A stretch of DNA of 64,000 nucleotides from Hondaea fermentalgiana (GCA_014084085.1 NPFB01000031.1:38052-102051); one strand, 5' to 3'. Shown: positions 1 through 11,070, counted from the stretch's first letter. Numbers and translations: made by a program. Notes: generated by a model from the letters alone, not told the origin.

Positions 1-3000
1 CATCTTGAGTTGCTCGATGGCAATGCGCTCAATCTCATCGTTTCGTCGCTTTTGCTCATCAAGCTCTGCGTGCAAGATGTCAATACTTTTCTCCGAAGTC
101 CTGGCCAGCGTTTCGAGTTCTGCCACGTACGCGGATTCGCGTGCAGCGGATCTCTTTTCGAGGGCGCAAAGACGTCCGTGCAACGTGTCGTAGCGCTTTT
201 GTGACTGCATGGCGATTTCTGCATACTGTGCAACCTTGTGCTTTGCCTCTCGCAATGTGAGATCTACTTCCGAGCGCAACCGTGACTTTTCCTGATCAGC
301 GATCCAGCCGCCAGCAAGACCACGAACGATGCGCACATTTTCGGACACCCATGCATCTTCGCGCTGCCGAGCCAGGTCTCGCAGCGCTTGAAGCTTTTCG
401 ATTGCAGCACTTCCAAATGCGGCGCTACGAGACGATGGTTCGCTGACATTCACTTCGTTTACACCGAAAGGTGCACCCGTAGTATTTTCGTCAAAGCCAT
501 CTTCGTCATCCATGCTCTTGTCTTCGTCCTCGCCGTCGTCGCCCGCGGCCACCAGCCTTCGTAGCGCCGCGCGCTCTGCAACAGCCTCGCGTGCTGCACG
601 GAGTCTAAAGCAGTCGTCTTGCAGATGTCGAGCCCGTTCTGCAAGGTTCTGGTCAACAAGGGCCATTTCATTCGCCCATTGCTCCATTGCCCATGCGAGA
701 CCCTTTGAAACCTCTTTTTCCAAAAAGAGAAGGTGATTCTGGGCCACAGAGACGTCGAGCTCGTTTTCAGCAAGATTGATTTGCGCTTTGGCGAATTCGA
801 GACGTGCACGAAGAACTTCTTGATGCTCGACGTTGCGCAAAAGTGCCTGAGCATTTTTTTCGGCCTCAGTGTCGAGCTTTGATTTGACTTCTGCCATTGC
901 ATCGAGAATCTCACGCTGCTGCTTACTTCGGGCACTCAAGAGTGAGACCTCCTCCTCCCAAAAGCTTAGACGTGCCTTTTCGCGAGCCGCGACTGCGGCA
1001 CATGTTGCCACAAGCTTACTTTTGGCTTGCTGTTCTGCTTCCCACATGTGCGCATCCTCAATGAGGGCTTCGAGCTCCACCTCAGCAGCTTCGAAATCCT
1101 GCTTGGCTTGTAAAGCGCGTTCGTGATCTGCCTTTGCCTCCTCCTTAGCGCGCAAAAGAGGATTCAGACCCGCCTTGTGCTCTGATACTTTTGCAGTCAG
1201 CATCTCCATCTTGCTCACAAGTCCTTGCTTGAGGTTTTCATCTTCGGTGGATCCGATTTCTCGCTGCAACGATGCCTGTTCTTCTTCAAGTGCCTTGACT
1301 CGAGCGGCATGCTTCTCAAAGGCTGCGACCTGAAACGAGAACGTTTGCGATCTTTTTTGTTCCACGTCCGCTAGCTCTACCTTTTGTTTTTCAAGCTGTG
1401 TATAAAGCATACTCCAATCAACTTGACGCCGGTGCCGAGCCGAGTGCACGATTGCGTTGTCCTCTGCAGTTGATGTTCGGAACGCTTCTTGTTCAGCAAA
1501 AGTCAGCGTGTGGATATTCCCCTCCGCGCTCTTCTTCTCCTCCTCTTGCTGCTGCTGCTGCTGCTCCTGTTCAGCCTCTTCGTGAATGTTTTGGTCGTCA
1601 ACAGGGGATTCATGATTTGCATTGTCCACTGCATCGGCTGATTTCTTCTCCACTTCAACTTTTTCGACGTCCGCGGCAAAAATCTCGCTATTTGCAATAT
1701 GTTTGTCATTTGCAAGGTTGGTTGCATGTTCCGATTCGAGAGCTTCTTCCCCGCAAAGCAATCTCCAAGGTCGCGCGTCAAGCTTTGTTGTCAGCGAGGC
1801 TTTGCTATCTGCAGCGGTAAACTTGATACGTGCAGCCTCAATGGTCGCGTCGAGTCCGCGTATGGCTTCATCATGCTGTGTGTGTGCTGCCGCAAGGCGC
1901 TCTTCAGCCTTGGCAAGCGCAGCATTGACGCGCTCCTTTTTACTGTGAACCTCTTCTTCCTCGGCCGTACACAAGTCTTGGAGCTGATCCAGTGAGTGCT
2001 CACGCGAAACAGCGGAAGCGTAAATGCGGCGAAGCTCGCTTCGTTGGGCTGCTGAAAAGTACGGCTCTACGACATCGTGGGAGCTCTCCTGCAGACTTCG
2101 GAGATTTCGGATCTCCGGATCCTCTGGCGTTGCCTCCTCTTCTTCAACCTCCGAGGTATCGTCATCATCATCTCCTCCACTTTCGCTGCTGGAAGCCGCC
2201 TCTGCGTCGTTATCTCCTGCAAAGTCACCATTGCTCGCGGATTTGGAGTTCTCCAGGTTCTGCGACTTGACATCTTCTTGGCTTGGAGTTTCCAGTGCCG
2301 ACTCAGCACTTTCTTCGCCACTTACTTGCGAGCTCATCTCTGATGCCGCTGATGCGGACGCTTCCGATGACGATGCTTGAGATTCGACCTGCGAATCTGA
2401 CTTTGCACTTGCGGATTCGTCGTTGGACATGTCAGCTGCGCTCTCACTTTCACCATTCTCTTCTGCATCGTCCTCGTCGTCGTCTTCCACAGAACTTGGA
2501 TCTTCTTCTTCGTCTTCTGCTTCTTCTTCTTCGTGATCCTCCTCACTGGTAGCTTCACTGTCTTGCTGTGCATGAACGATACGCTGGATCGCAGCTGAGA
2601 TCTCTCGAGCGACCACCGCGCGAGCATTCTGCTCAATGCGCGATTCCGGCGGGCGAAGAGATAGCTTGCGTACCTCCACGCACATATCACAAAATTGATC
2701 TATATCAAAGGGCATCGAGAGATCATCGTCAACGTCCACTTCCTTCCAAGCGAGTACAAGATACTCCTTTCTTCGCATGGCTTGCAGCGTATCCGTCGTT
2801 TCGAGCAGAAAGGACACCTCCGTCGATGTCAAGATTGCCCGCCAAAGAGCAACCAGCTGAATTTCACCTTGATTCCTGTCATCTACGAGCTTGAAGAGCT
2901 TTTGCGCGTCTGCGCGAAGTCTTGTTTCCTCTGGAGTCTCGATTGGCCGGCCAAGACGCTCTCGCAGCGCAAGGCTAGCTCGTCGATCAGCCGCCTCGAG

Positions 3001-4365
3001 ACGACCATCCATGCGCCCGATAGCACTACGAGGACGCTTAGGTTTACCTGAGCGCTGCAGCATGTCATCATAGCGCGTCAAATCTGTCTGTGTGGCCTGT
3101 GTCTTTTGCTTGTAGAAATCTTCTTCCACGACTGCCATGCAATAGGAGAGTGCCACCCAGATGGGAGGCTGGTCACTGCCTCCGGCCCAGCGCACCTCTG
3201 CGTGCGCAGATGCTTCGTCCATCGCCGTCACGACAGCCAGCTGATAGCAAGCAGACGCTTCGTCCCACGCCTGTACCCGTGATCCAATTCGAATACGCTC
3301 CTGGGCTGATTCCTGGCGCTCTGCAGCTTCCCGATGGCGAATGGGCAAAACGAATTTACGTAGTAGCGATGGCGGAGGGACACCATCGGGCCAAATTTCA
3401 GCAAGTTCTTGCATAGTCTCGTCAAAATGCAATTTGGCAAGGGCGAGCTCTGCCTCGAGCGAGGCAATCGTGTTGGCGTCTTGTTGTCTTGCACGCTCGA
3501 TCTCGATGCGCATACGCTCCTCAGCCGCGGCAATGTATTCTTCTAAACCTACAATCGTTGCATCTCGCTCCGCTACGGTTGCCTTTAGCTCCCCGATCTC
3601 TTCATCTCGCAGTCGAAGAAGTTCGCGCCATTCGTCGTTCTCGCGCTTCCGCTCGACCTTTTCCTTGGTCAAGTCTTGCGAGACGTCTTTTAGTTCAGCA
3701 CGAAGACGGGCGACGAGATCTTGATGAGCATCAAATTCGTCGATAGCCTCCTGTACGCTCGTGTTCACCACCGTAGGGACGACGGGCTCGTCACCGAGCC
3801 GGAGACGTCGCATACATTGAGCAGCAAGAGCTGGGTCACGCTCACGAATGGCGCGAGCAGTTTTCTCGATCATTTCCACGCGTTCCGTCACAAGCTGAGT
3901 GGCCACGTCTTCAAGCTGCATCTCTGCACGCCTTGTAGCTTCCTGGGCTTCACTGCATCGAAGATCTGCAGCCCGAACGGCCTCGCCCAGCTCCTTCTTC
4001 GCCTGACGAGATTCGGCTTTCATCTTGCTAATATCCGTCTTCATGGCCGTCTCGCGCAGCGCCACCTTTTTCTGGTCCGCAGCATTTTTTTTCTCGCGCT
4101 TTTCTAGCCTTGCAATCTGCGCCTCGAGAGCAGCAACGCGTGAGCCATCTTCGCCGGTGGACTGCCCATTGTTGGCGGGCGCCACGGGAGGGAAATTCCA
4201 CATTGTCTCTCCTGTGGCATCCTGCACAAAGTAGGAGTACCCGCTTTCATCCACGGCATGCGACCATCCGATGGGGCATCCTTCTTCAAGTTTGCTGCGA
4301 AGATCATCGACGAGAAGCTGCAAGCTTGCGTTTTCCCCGTCGGCGGTGCCCGCCTCGTCAGCCAT
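1..4365 (-). CDS. WW-domain, EF-hand-like, long coiled-coil protein (3' end outside window)
   Basis: The frame stays open from the ATG at 4365-4363 to the left edge (1455 codons), so the C-terminus is missing. A WW domain lies at about residues 30-62 (Trp34, Trp56, then FPP). Heptad-rich coiled coil follows. About 355-410 (RVQAWDE...VRWAGG) looks like a Tudor/SH3-like fold. About 484-520 (KLFKLVDDRNQGEI) looks like a degenerate EF-hand. Residues 600-775 are very acidic and Ser-rich, a short poly-Gln run lies near 932-940, and coiled coil continues to the edge. The family was not recognised. A WW domain before a very long coiled coil recalls CEP164-type distal-appendage proteins, and a flagellar role would suit the dynein and CDKL5-like genes nearby, but this is only a suggestion. 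The start is supported by the WW domain immediately downstream. Confidence 0.85.
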   Translation of the reverse strand, partial: MADEAGTADGENASLQLLVDDLRSKLEEGCPIGWSHAVDESGYSYFVQDATGETMWNFPPVAPANNGQSTGEDGSRVAALEAQIARLEKREKKNAADQKKVALRETAMKTDISKMKAESRQAKKELGEAVRAADLRCSEAQEATRRAEMQLEDVATQLVTERVEMIEKTARAIRERDPALAAQCMRRLRLGDEPVVPTVVNTSVQEAIDEFDAHQDLVARLRAELKDVSQDLTKEKVERKRENDEWRELLRLRDEEIGELKATVAERDATIVGLEEYIAAAEERMRIEIERARQQDANTIASLEAELALAKLHFDETMQELAEIWPDGVPPPSLLRKFVLPIRHREAAERQESAQERIRIGSRVQAWDEASACYQLAVVTAMDEASAHAEVRWAGGSDQPPIWVALSYCMAVVEEDFYKQKTQATQTDLTRYDDMLQRSGKPKRPRSAIGRMDGRLEAADRRASLALRERLGRPIETPEETRLRADAQKLFKLVDDRNQGEIQLVALWRAILTSTEVSFLLETTDTLQAMRRKEYLVLAWKEVDVDDDLSMPFDIDQFCDMCVEVRKLSLRPPESRIEQNARAVVAREISAAIQRIVHAQQDSEATSEEDHEEEEAEDEEEDPSSVEDDDEDDAEENGESESAADMSNDESASAKSDSQVESQASSSEASASAASEMSSQVSGEESAESALETPSQEDVKSQNLENSKSASNGDFAGDNDAEAASSSESGGDDDDDTSEVEEEEATPEDPEIRNLRSLQESSHDVVEPYFSAAQRSELRRIYASAVSREHSLDQLQDLCTAEEEEVHSKKERVNAALAKAEERLAAAHTQHDEAIRGLDATIEAARIKFTAADSKASLTTKLDARPWRLLCGEEALESEHATNLANDKHIANSEIFAADVEKVEVEKKSADAVDNANHESPVDDQNIHEEAEQEQQQQQQEEEKKSAEGNIHTLTFAEQEAFRTSTAEDNAIVHSARHRRQVDWSMLYTQLEKQKVELADVEQKRSQTFSFQVAAFEKHAARVKALEEEQASLQREIGSTEDENLKQGLVSKMEMLTAKVSEHKAGLNPLLRAKEEAKADHERALQAKQDFEAAEVELEALIEDAHMWEAEQQAKSKLVATCAAVAAREKARLSFWEEEVSLLSARSKQQREILDAMAEVKSKLDTEAEKNAQALLRNVEHQEVLRARLEFAKAQINLAENELDVSVAQNHLLFLEKEVSKGLAWAMEQWANEMALVDQNLAERARHLQDDCFRLRAAREAVAERAALRRLVAAGDDGEDEDKSMDDEDGFDENTTGAPFGVNEVNVSEPSSRSAAFGSAAIEKLQALRDLARQREDAWVSENVRIVRGLAGGWIADQEKSRLRSEVDLTLREAKHKVAQYAEIAMQSQKRYDTLHGRLCALEKRSAARESAYVAELETLARTSEKSIDILHAELDEQKRRNDEIERIAIEQLKM

Positions 4366-5790
4366 GTGCTTTCACGCAGGTCTTGATTTGAGCAAGAGCG
4401 GGGAAGAGAGCCCGCCCTCGCCCCTGTGAAACGCGCAGCGCGCGAGGCTGGCCACCGCCGGCGCTCTTGATCCCGTCCTCCAGTCTCGCCCTTCGCGGGC
4501 CTGAGAGTACCGGCGCCACCTTCGATGGATGACTCTGGAGCAGCGCAGCTCTTCTTCTTCTTCTTCTTCTTCTTCTTCTTCTTCTTCTTCTTCTTCTTCT
4601 TCGCCGCCGCCGCCGCTCTCATGTCACCTAGTTCGCGACAAGAACAGAAAGTACACACCCAAAGTGTGTACTCACCGTCAGTTCGCACATAATACACACC
4701 GTTTGGGGACCGTTTGTCCGTTACGAAATAGCTGAGGCCTGAGGCCACGGTCGCTGAGCTGAGCTGAGCTGAGCTGCTGAGCGGCGGCCTATCGGCCTGC
4801 CTGCCTGAACCACCTGCAGCTGCAGCTGCTGATCCTGAGCGATCTGCTACGCTGGGAGGTCTGAGCCCCGACTGAGCCGCTGGAGACTGAGCCTGAATAT
4901 GCTCCAATTCACGGTGCGAGAGCGGAGCCGGGACCCCAGGAAGAAAAGGGGGGAACGAGAAGGGTGATGGCAATGCGGATACGGGCGCCGCGGATCCGGA
5001 CAAGGGATATCAAATTCAAGCCGACGACTCTCGACCAACAAAAAGAAAGCAATCGAGTCGTCAGACATACATATGCACGTGACAGCGAGGGGGCACCATC
5101 GTTCGAATTCGATGCGTCCCTGAACCCAGCTAGTAGGCCTAGCTGTGTTTGGCTTTCTCTTTCCAAAGGCCGTCCGTAATTCAGGTGCAACCCATCCGGT
5201 CTTCACCTTCTTCACAGAGGCACAAAAAGAAAGCACGACCGAATTTTGAAAAGAAAAAAAATCCGTTGAGCAAAATGGGTGTGGAGTCCAAAAAGCTCGC
5301 CCCGGAGCCGTGGTCAGATATCGTCGCGTTCATAAAAAGAAACGTGCTTCTACTCCACGATTCTTCTGCGTAGCGAACAGAGATGAGAAGCCGCGCTGCA
5401 CTACGTGGTAGCGTATTGACAGTTTGATTGAGATATTGATTGATCGAAGGTCCAGTTTTCATTCTTTTGACAAAGTCGTGTACTTTTTTGGCTCTTGGAC
5501 AATAGGAGCGCTCCGTGCGATCATCCTTCAGGTCGGTCGCTCCTTTTACTCTCTTTTTCCAAGATTGGCCAAGGCGTTGCAGCGCGGCGTCGCACACAAA
5601 GACCTCGTGCATCCAAAGGGATCAACGTCGCGTCGGCGTCCACGCGCAAGCTGCGCAGCGGCGTCCACGCCCAAGCTGCGTGGCGCGGCGCGGCGCAGCG
5701 CAGCGCGGCGCAGCGTGGTGACGTGAAGCGTAGTGAAGCGAAGTACGCATAACTCGGAGCAGAGCAACGAGTGTCTATTGAAGAGCGACA
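4366..5790. other. Intergenic, divergent promoter region
   Basis: This 1.4-kb gap separates two divergent genes, the WW coiled-coil gene (-) and the cyclase (+), so it should hold both promoters. It contains a CTT microsatellite, a GAGCT run near 4755-4783 and a GCGCAGCGCG-rich run near 5680-5720. Short open frames are present, but none resembles a protein family. Confidence 0.6.
4549..4603. repeat. CTT trinucleotide microsatellite
   Basis: About 17-18 uninterrupted CTT units followed by a few GCC units, about 190 bp upstream of the start codon of the minus-strand WW gene. It would be GAA on the sense strand of that gene's 5' region. Length polymorphism is likely. Confidence 0.95.
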
Positions 5791-8700
5791 ATGCCCCTCG
5801 CCCCGCACAGGTCGCTCGTAGGCGATGACAATGGAGGGGCACGACTCTTGCCGATGCCGGCACAGCGCGGAGCGCGTATCGGCGACGTGCATGCGTCTTC
5901 ACATTTGCCGTCACTGACTGGTACCATTAGCTCGAACGCAGCTCTCTCACGAGACGAAGACGATGCGGATGACTCCACGTATGGGCAGCGCGCACGTCTT
6001 ATTCACAATCAATGGCAGGGTATCGCTCCAAGCACCCTGAAAAGAGACATCTTGGCCTTTACCCCGGCCGTGGTTCATCGCATTCTTGATATGGAACAGC
6101 AACGCGAGAACTTTGAGATGGAGAAGGCCACCGCGGCTCGGACCGATGGCCACGAGTCTCGGCATGTTGGCGAAAACCCGGACGCTGGTCACCAAAGTAG
6201 AGACAGAGAGTCTATGAGCAGTGATCTTGGCGTCGAGGTCTTTCAACAGGCAGGTAATGTCTGGCCGGTTGTTGCCCACGCAAACTGCAGCTTGATGCTC
6301 GCAGATGTATCAGGTTTCTGTAAGCTCACGGAAGAATTCTGTGCCCAGGGCGCCGACGGTCTCGACAAGCTTCAGAGCGGCATCAATCAATGCTTTTCAA
6401 CACTCATGGATGTGATCAACGCCTACGGAGGCGATGTGCTTCACTTTGCCGGCGATGCACTCATCATCGGCTGGTTTGATATGGTTCCGTGCGAAGACAC
6501 TCTGCAGAACGCTCAACGCGCGCAGTCCAATGATGGATTTGAGACGGCTCGCGTTTGTGAGAAAATTCTTGACTTTTATAAACGCGGCAAAGCTCCTGAC
6601 GAAAAACTCGCTTACATGCTGGCAAACCGACGAAGACTTAATGCAATCGCAGCGACAAGATGCGGTCTCGAACTCGCGGCAACAAAACCGCGCTTTCACG
6701 ACAGGAATCTTGCACTCCACGTTGCCGTTGCTTCGGGACCTCTGCACCTGTACATCGCAGGAAGCGAAGGCACCGACTTTCAATTTATGGCGATGGGGCC
6801 GCTCTTCAAAAAGCTTGGAAAGGCTCTGGACGAGGCGAACGCCTGCGAGCTCGTCGTTGACAGCTTTACGGCCGAATACACCAAAGACTTTTTCTCGGCT
6901 TCCCCAACTGACTATCCTGAAGGCTCGGCTCATGACCTGAGTTCGCAGCAGCAGCAGCAGCAGCAGCAGCCATCATCATCGTCGTTATCATTTTCTGCGA
7001 CAGGCTCGCGGGACGTATTTTATCAGATTTCAAGCGTTGACAACGCTGCTCTCGACGAGCACCTTGAGCAGTGCGTTGAACAAATGAATGCAACCTGCTC
7101 TCCAACGCCACCGAGGGAAGATGACAAAAGCGGCGCTGCACAGTCCCCAGATATCGTACAAAAGGCCCTCATGTTTGTCCCCCCACCATTGGAGATTGAT
7201 GTGTGGTCGCAAAACGCTTCTCTTGCCGTGGAGGCAGAGATTCGCGATGCTACTGTGATTTTTGTCAAGCTTGATGGACCCCGGATACAGTGTGCGCTCG
7301 ATAGCGAAGGAGTCCCCTTTCTCCATCTTATTGACGAGATCGTAAGCATTGCACAACTGGCTCTTCGCGATTTCGAGGCAATGCTCCGGCAATTTCTCGT
7401 GGATGATAAGGGGATGGTGATGATATTTGCTCTTGGTGTGCCCAAGTGTGCGCACTTTGACGATCCCAAGCGAGGTCTCAAGTGCGCAACAAAGTTTTGT
7501 CAGGACCTGTCGCGGATTGACGTGCACGCATATGCCGGTGTGACCTCAGGACAAGCATACTCGGGGACGGTCGGAAACGCGCGGCGAAAAGAATTCGCTC
7601 TCGTTGGCAACACAGTCAATATGGCCGCGCGTCTCATGTCCTTTGGATTCAAGTCGGCAAATGCATGGAAAGCGAAGGAGGCGACTTCCAACGAAACGAA
7701 ACGACGGCACGTGCAAGAAAGGGTTCGAGCACCAGGTGAGCCCCACAGACTTACCGTGCTGGCGCAAGCAAAGGCATTTGAGAGTTCGCGCGTTCTCAAT
7801 GTCGACAGTCCCTCTCCTCAGACATCGTTCGCGCCGAACGCCTCTGATCGGCGGGACAAAGCCATGTTCTCCCAGAATTGGTGCGTAATTTGCGACGAAA
7901 TGACCCATTCGCGGTGTGACACGTCCGAATTCCAGTTTCACCCCTTTCACGGAGTGTCTGTCAAAGGAATGAGTAGTCGCAAGTCTCTGTACGGGGTGAC
8001 GCCGCGCGCATTGCCATCAACTCAGGTTGGAGAGGTGTCTTCGAGCCACTGTGTCGGATTCGACAATGAATTTGCCTCAATCAAGCTCATTCTGAGAACG
8101 CGAGACATGCAACGTAGACTTAATGTGTACGGAGATGATAACGAGCTCGCAGCACCAAATGCTCAGCAATCCCGCAGACGCTCATTTGACAGGCAAACCC
8201 CGCTTCATCGAGCGAGCGGAGAGTTGCAGCAAGCCGATACGAATTATCGTGAAACGGACGCGCTTTCGGTGCAAGATAAAACCTTTGTGCCCGGAAAGCA
8301 GGCCTTGAACCGAAGCAAGACTGCTGGGGGCGGCCAAGTCGCGCGAAGTCCAGAATTCGACGAAATCGCTGCTCTGGACACTTCCGAGTATCGCATCAAT
8401 CAATCTCGCGATTCGCGTGGAGCGCGCTATTCCCTTCCTCAAACCAAAGCCGAGAAAATACAGGAACGAATAGATCGAATCCACCGTGGCAATGGACAGA
8501 AAGATATCGTCTTTCCGGAGCTTGAACCGCAGTCAACAGACGGAGAAGAAGAAGAAAAAGACGAAGACAACGAAGACAACGAACAAGAAGAAGAAGAAGC
8601 CAAGAGTGCATACAGCGACGAAGGTGGCATCGGAGGACAAACAGAGACCAAAGAAGCGAAAGAGAGCGAAGAAAAGTCATCCTCGCGTCAAGAAGTAGAG

Positions 8701-11070
8701 GAAAAAGCGCAAGATCGTGGGCAAGGAGGAGGAGTAAAGGAAGGGACTAAAGTCGGAGAAGGACGCTTTCGGCCACAGTCAGGTCCACTACCCAGGGTCC
8801 GTCAAATGTCTTGCGTTGTGGACTATGGCCAGGCTAGCGGCAACGTTGAGAATGACGCGATGCCCATGGGGGGATCGCGAATCCCACGAAAAAGCAAAAT
8901 TAAGTCTGTGCAAACGTTGCACAACGGCGAGCAACTGAAAAGGTCCTCGTCGCGTCTTCCGATGAAACGCTCGTCAAAAATGGATGTACTCGAACAGCGC
9001 GGCGGGAGCCTCGTCCTGCTGAAATCGGAGGAAGGTGGTGGGAGAAGCGCCCTTTTGCGCCATGCAGCTGCCTTTGCCGCGACTCTGAAGTTCATCCCCA
9101 TCATAATCAGCCTGAGACCAGAAGATCACTACCAGCCGTACTCGGCACTCTCCAAGATCTTCGAAATGCTCGTCAAGAGCCGACAAGGCGAGTCGCAGGA
9201 TGCACGGGGGCCAAACCAGGTCGAGAGCATTGACTTGATTCTCAGTGAGTGGAAGGCCGTTCTCAATACCACCGAAATGAGCGCCAGCGCAATCATTGAG
9301 ACCTCTATTCTTTCCAAGACCGAGGGCAAGGGCGTTGGTTGGGACGAGGACGAGAGCAGTCGAAACTTTGCAGTCGTACGCAGCGCCTTGGTGAAGCTCT
9401 TTCTCACAAAGACGATGCGACAAATGCTGAGCTGTGACATTGTCATCGCCATTGATGACATGCATTGCACGGACACCTGCAGCTGGGACATTCTCATGAC
9501 GCTGTTAACGACGACCAAGCTGAACCTTTTTATTATGGGCACGGTTCAACAGTCTAGAAAGAAGAATGCAGTAGCAATAACGCCGACCTCTGCCGCGCAG
9601 AATGCCGGTTCCTCCGTCTTGACGTACGGCGAGCATGGTCTGCATCCCACGCGACTTCAGCCATCGGCCAAGCAGCAAGCGCATCGCGTCGAGTATCTCA
9701 ACACGAGCAAGATTGGCAAACTTTATACGATCGTGCTTCCCCGATTGCGTTTGGTGGATATTGAAATAATTCTGCGCGAAAGGTTCCCCGAGAAAGAATG
9801 GCCACTCTCCGAATGTGAGCGGGTCTATGAAGTTTCGCGAGGGCATCCATTTTTGGCAATCGAAATTGCTCGCGGCCTCGTTGCAGATCCGTCCGGGTTG
9901 GATGATGATCAGGATCGCTCACCCCTCTCCGAGAGCGAGGACAGAGTCGAAACAACGCGAAAGCATCGCGACGCTTTCACCAAAGCCTTCGTGGCGCGTC
10001 TCGATGGCCTGAGTACCGCTGAACAGCGTTGTCTCAAAGCGGCCAGTGTGATCGGCCCCCTCTTTGACTACGACACGCTTGCGGACATCCTTCCCAGATC
10101 ATTCTTGCGTCGTCGGGAAGATGAAATGACCTTACTAGACGCCGTCCTCGACCTTCTCGTTATGGAAAGCTTCATTCGGCTTAAAGCAAAGGCCGCTTGC
10201 GGTGAGTCAGACCTCTACGAGTTCGTGCATCCAAAATTACAGCAGGCGTGCTATTCGCTTTTGCTACGTGCCGATCAAATCACTCTGCACAAGCAGGTTG
10301 CAAGCTGGATCGCCCGAGTGCATCAGGACGATCTTCGAGACCATTATGTGTCCATGTTGTACCACTTGCTTCGTGCCGACGCCTTTGACAAGGCAATGGA
10401 CTATGCCGTGGGCTCGGTGGAAGCATACATTGATGCAGGGGCGTTTACGGAGGCCCATGCTCTTCTCGTGCAAATATCCGCCCTTGTGAAACGTGACAAA
10501 TTGAAAGGTCGGACCCTGCGCATGGTATGCAATTCGCTGAAGCAGTTTATGAGTCATCGGGGAAGCGAGCTTGAAGATACCATGTCAGGAAGCCAGGATA
10601 CAGGCAGCGGCATCCGCCAGCAGTACTATCGGGCATCGCACTCTCCGAATGCAAGCAACAAAGCTCGCTTTCTTTATGGTGACGACACGTCCGAGTCTTC
10701 GGCTGGTCCAATGGTCAGCGTCGATGATTTGGACGATTCGAGTTACCCTGACGGCATGGACTTTATCACGCGAGTTTTTACGACAAACAAGAGACCACGT
10801 CAATTGTTTGGGCGATTCTTCTCTAGCGCCACCTCGGCGTCTCCTTCCAACAACGATTCTCCAGCCGCAATATTCTTTGCGGAGCTCAAGGCCTTCATTG
10901 AGCTTCTCGAAAACACCATTCGCGGCCAACAGTCGCAGAAAAAAGCAACAGGTGGCAAGCTGCCATCTCGATCCAGCAATGCGGGCCTTCCCGCATCGGA
11001 CAATGAAGCTTCCATGCCGACTGGCCAGGCATCCTCTTCTCATGGTACGCGAGTCTGTCTCATCCAGTGA
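5791..11070 (+). CDS. Class III adenylyl/guanylyl cyclase, soluble-AC (ADCY10) type
   Basis: Single-exon protein of 1759 aa that should make cAMP (or cGMP) from the nucleoside triphosphate. It has the sAC layout: tandem cyclase domains, then a degenerate NTPase, then a helical C-terminus. C1 (about 160-350) holds both metal-binding aspartates, Asp172 in ADVSGF and Asp222 in HFAGDA. C2 (about 480-620) holds the catalytic pair Asn610 and Arg614 in VNMAAR. His218 sits where mammalian sAC has the bicarbonate/substrate lysine (Lys95, from memory). A poly-Gln run (about 387-394) and an acidic insert (about 910-990) interrupt the protein. The NTPase region has SEEGGGRS (Lys replaced by Arg in the P-loop) near 1080 and a Walker-B-like IAIDDMH near 1220. 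The last four residues are CLIQ, a CaaX prenylation motif. Caution: CA|GTGAGTG at the stop codon also matches a splice donor, so a further exon cannot be excluded. Confidence 0.9.
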   Translation: MPLAPHRSLVGDDNGGARLLPMPAQRGARIGDVHASSHLPSLTGTISSNAALSRDEDDADDSTYGQRARLIHNQWQGIAPSTLKRDILAFTPAVVHRILDMEQQRENFEMEKATAARTDGHESRHVGENPDAGHQSRDRESMSSDLGVEVFQQAGNVWPVVAHANCSLMLADVSGFCKLTEEFCAQGADGLDKLQSGINQCFSTLMDVINAYGGDVLHFAGDALIIGWFDMVPCEDTLQNAQRAQSNDGFETARVCEKILDFYKRGKAPDEKLAYMLANRRRLNAIAATRCGLELAATKPRFHDRNLALHVAVASGPLHLYIAGSEGTDFQFMAMGPLFKKLGKALDEANACELVVDSFTAEYTKDFFSASPTDYPEGSAHDLSSQQQQQQQQPSSSSLSFSATGSRDVFYQISSVDNAALDEHLEQCVEQMNATCSPTPPREDDKSGAAQSPDIVQKALMFVPPPLEIDVWSQNASLAVEAEIRDATVIFVKLDGPRIQCALDSEGVPFLHLIDEIVSIAQLALRDFEAMLRQFLVDDKGMVMIFALGVPKCAHFDDPKRGLKCATKFCQDLSRIDVHAYAGVTSGQAYSGTVGNARRKEFALVGNTVNMAARLMSFGFKSANAWKAKEATSNETKRRHVQERVRAPGEPHRLTVLAQAKAFESSRVLNVDSPSPQTSFAPNASDRRDKAMFSQNWCVICDEMTHSRCDTSEFQFHPFHGVSVKGMSSRKSLYGVTPRALPSTQVGEVSSSHCVGFDNEFASIKLILRTRDMQRRLNVYGDDNELAAPNAQQSRRRSFDRQTPLHRASGELQQADTNYRETDALSVQDKTFVPGKQALNRSKTAGGGQVARSPEFDEIAALDTSEYRINQSRDSRGARYSLPQTKAEKIQERIDRIHRGNGQKDIVFPELEPQSTDGEEEEKDEDNEDNEQEEEEAKSAYSDEGGIGGQTETKEAKESEEKSSSRQEVEEKAQDRGQGGGVKEGTKVGEGRFRPQSGPLPRVRQMSCVVDYGQASGNVENDAMPMGGSRIPRKSKIKSVQTLHNGEQLKRSSSRLPMKRSSKMDVLEQRGGSLVLLKSEEGGGRSALLRHAAAFAATLKFIPIIISLRPEDHYQPYSALSKIFEMLVKSRQGESQDARGPNQVESIDLILSEWKAVLNTTEMSASAIIETSILSKTEGKGVGWDEDESSRNFAVVRSALVKLFLTKTMRQMLSCDIVIAIDDMHCTDTCSWDILMTLLTTTKLNLFIMGTVQQSRKKNAVAITPTSAAQNAGSSVLTYGEHGLHPTRLQPSAKQQAHRVEYLNTSKIGKLYTIVLPRLRLVDIEIILRERFPEKEWPLSECERVYEVSRGHPFLAIEIARGLVADPSGLDDDQDRSPLSESEDRVETTRKHRDAFTKAFVARLDGLSTAEQRCLKAASVIGPLFDYDTLADILPRSFLRRREDEMTLLDAVLDLLVMESFIRLKAKAACGESDLYEFVHPKLQQACYSLLLRADQITLHKQVASWIARVHQDDLRDHYVSMLYHLLRADAFDKAMDYAVGSVEAYIDAGAFTEAHALLVQISALVKRDKLKGRTLRMVCNSLKQFMSHRGSELEDTMSGSQDTGSGIRQQYYRASHSPNASNKARFLYGDDTSESSAGPMVSVDDLDDSSYPDGMDFITRVFTTNKRPRQLFGRFFSSATSASPSNNDSPAAIFFAELKAFIELLENTIRGQQSQKKATGGKLPSRSSNAGLPASDNEASMPTGQASSSHGTRVCLIQ

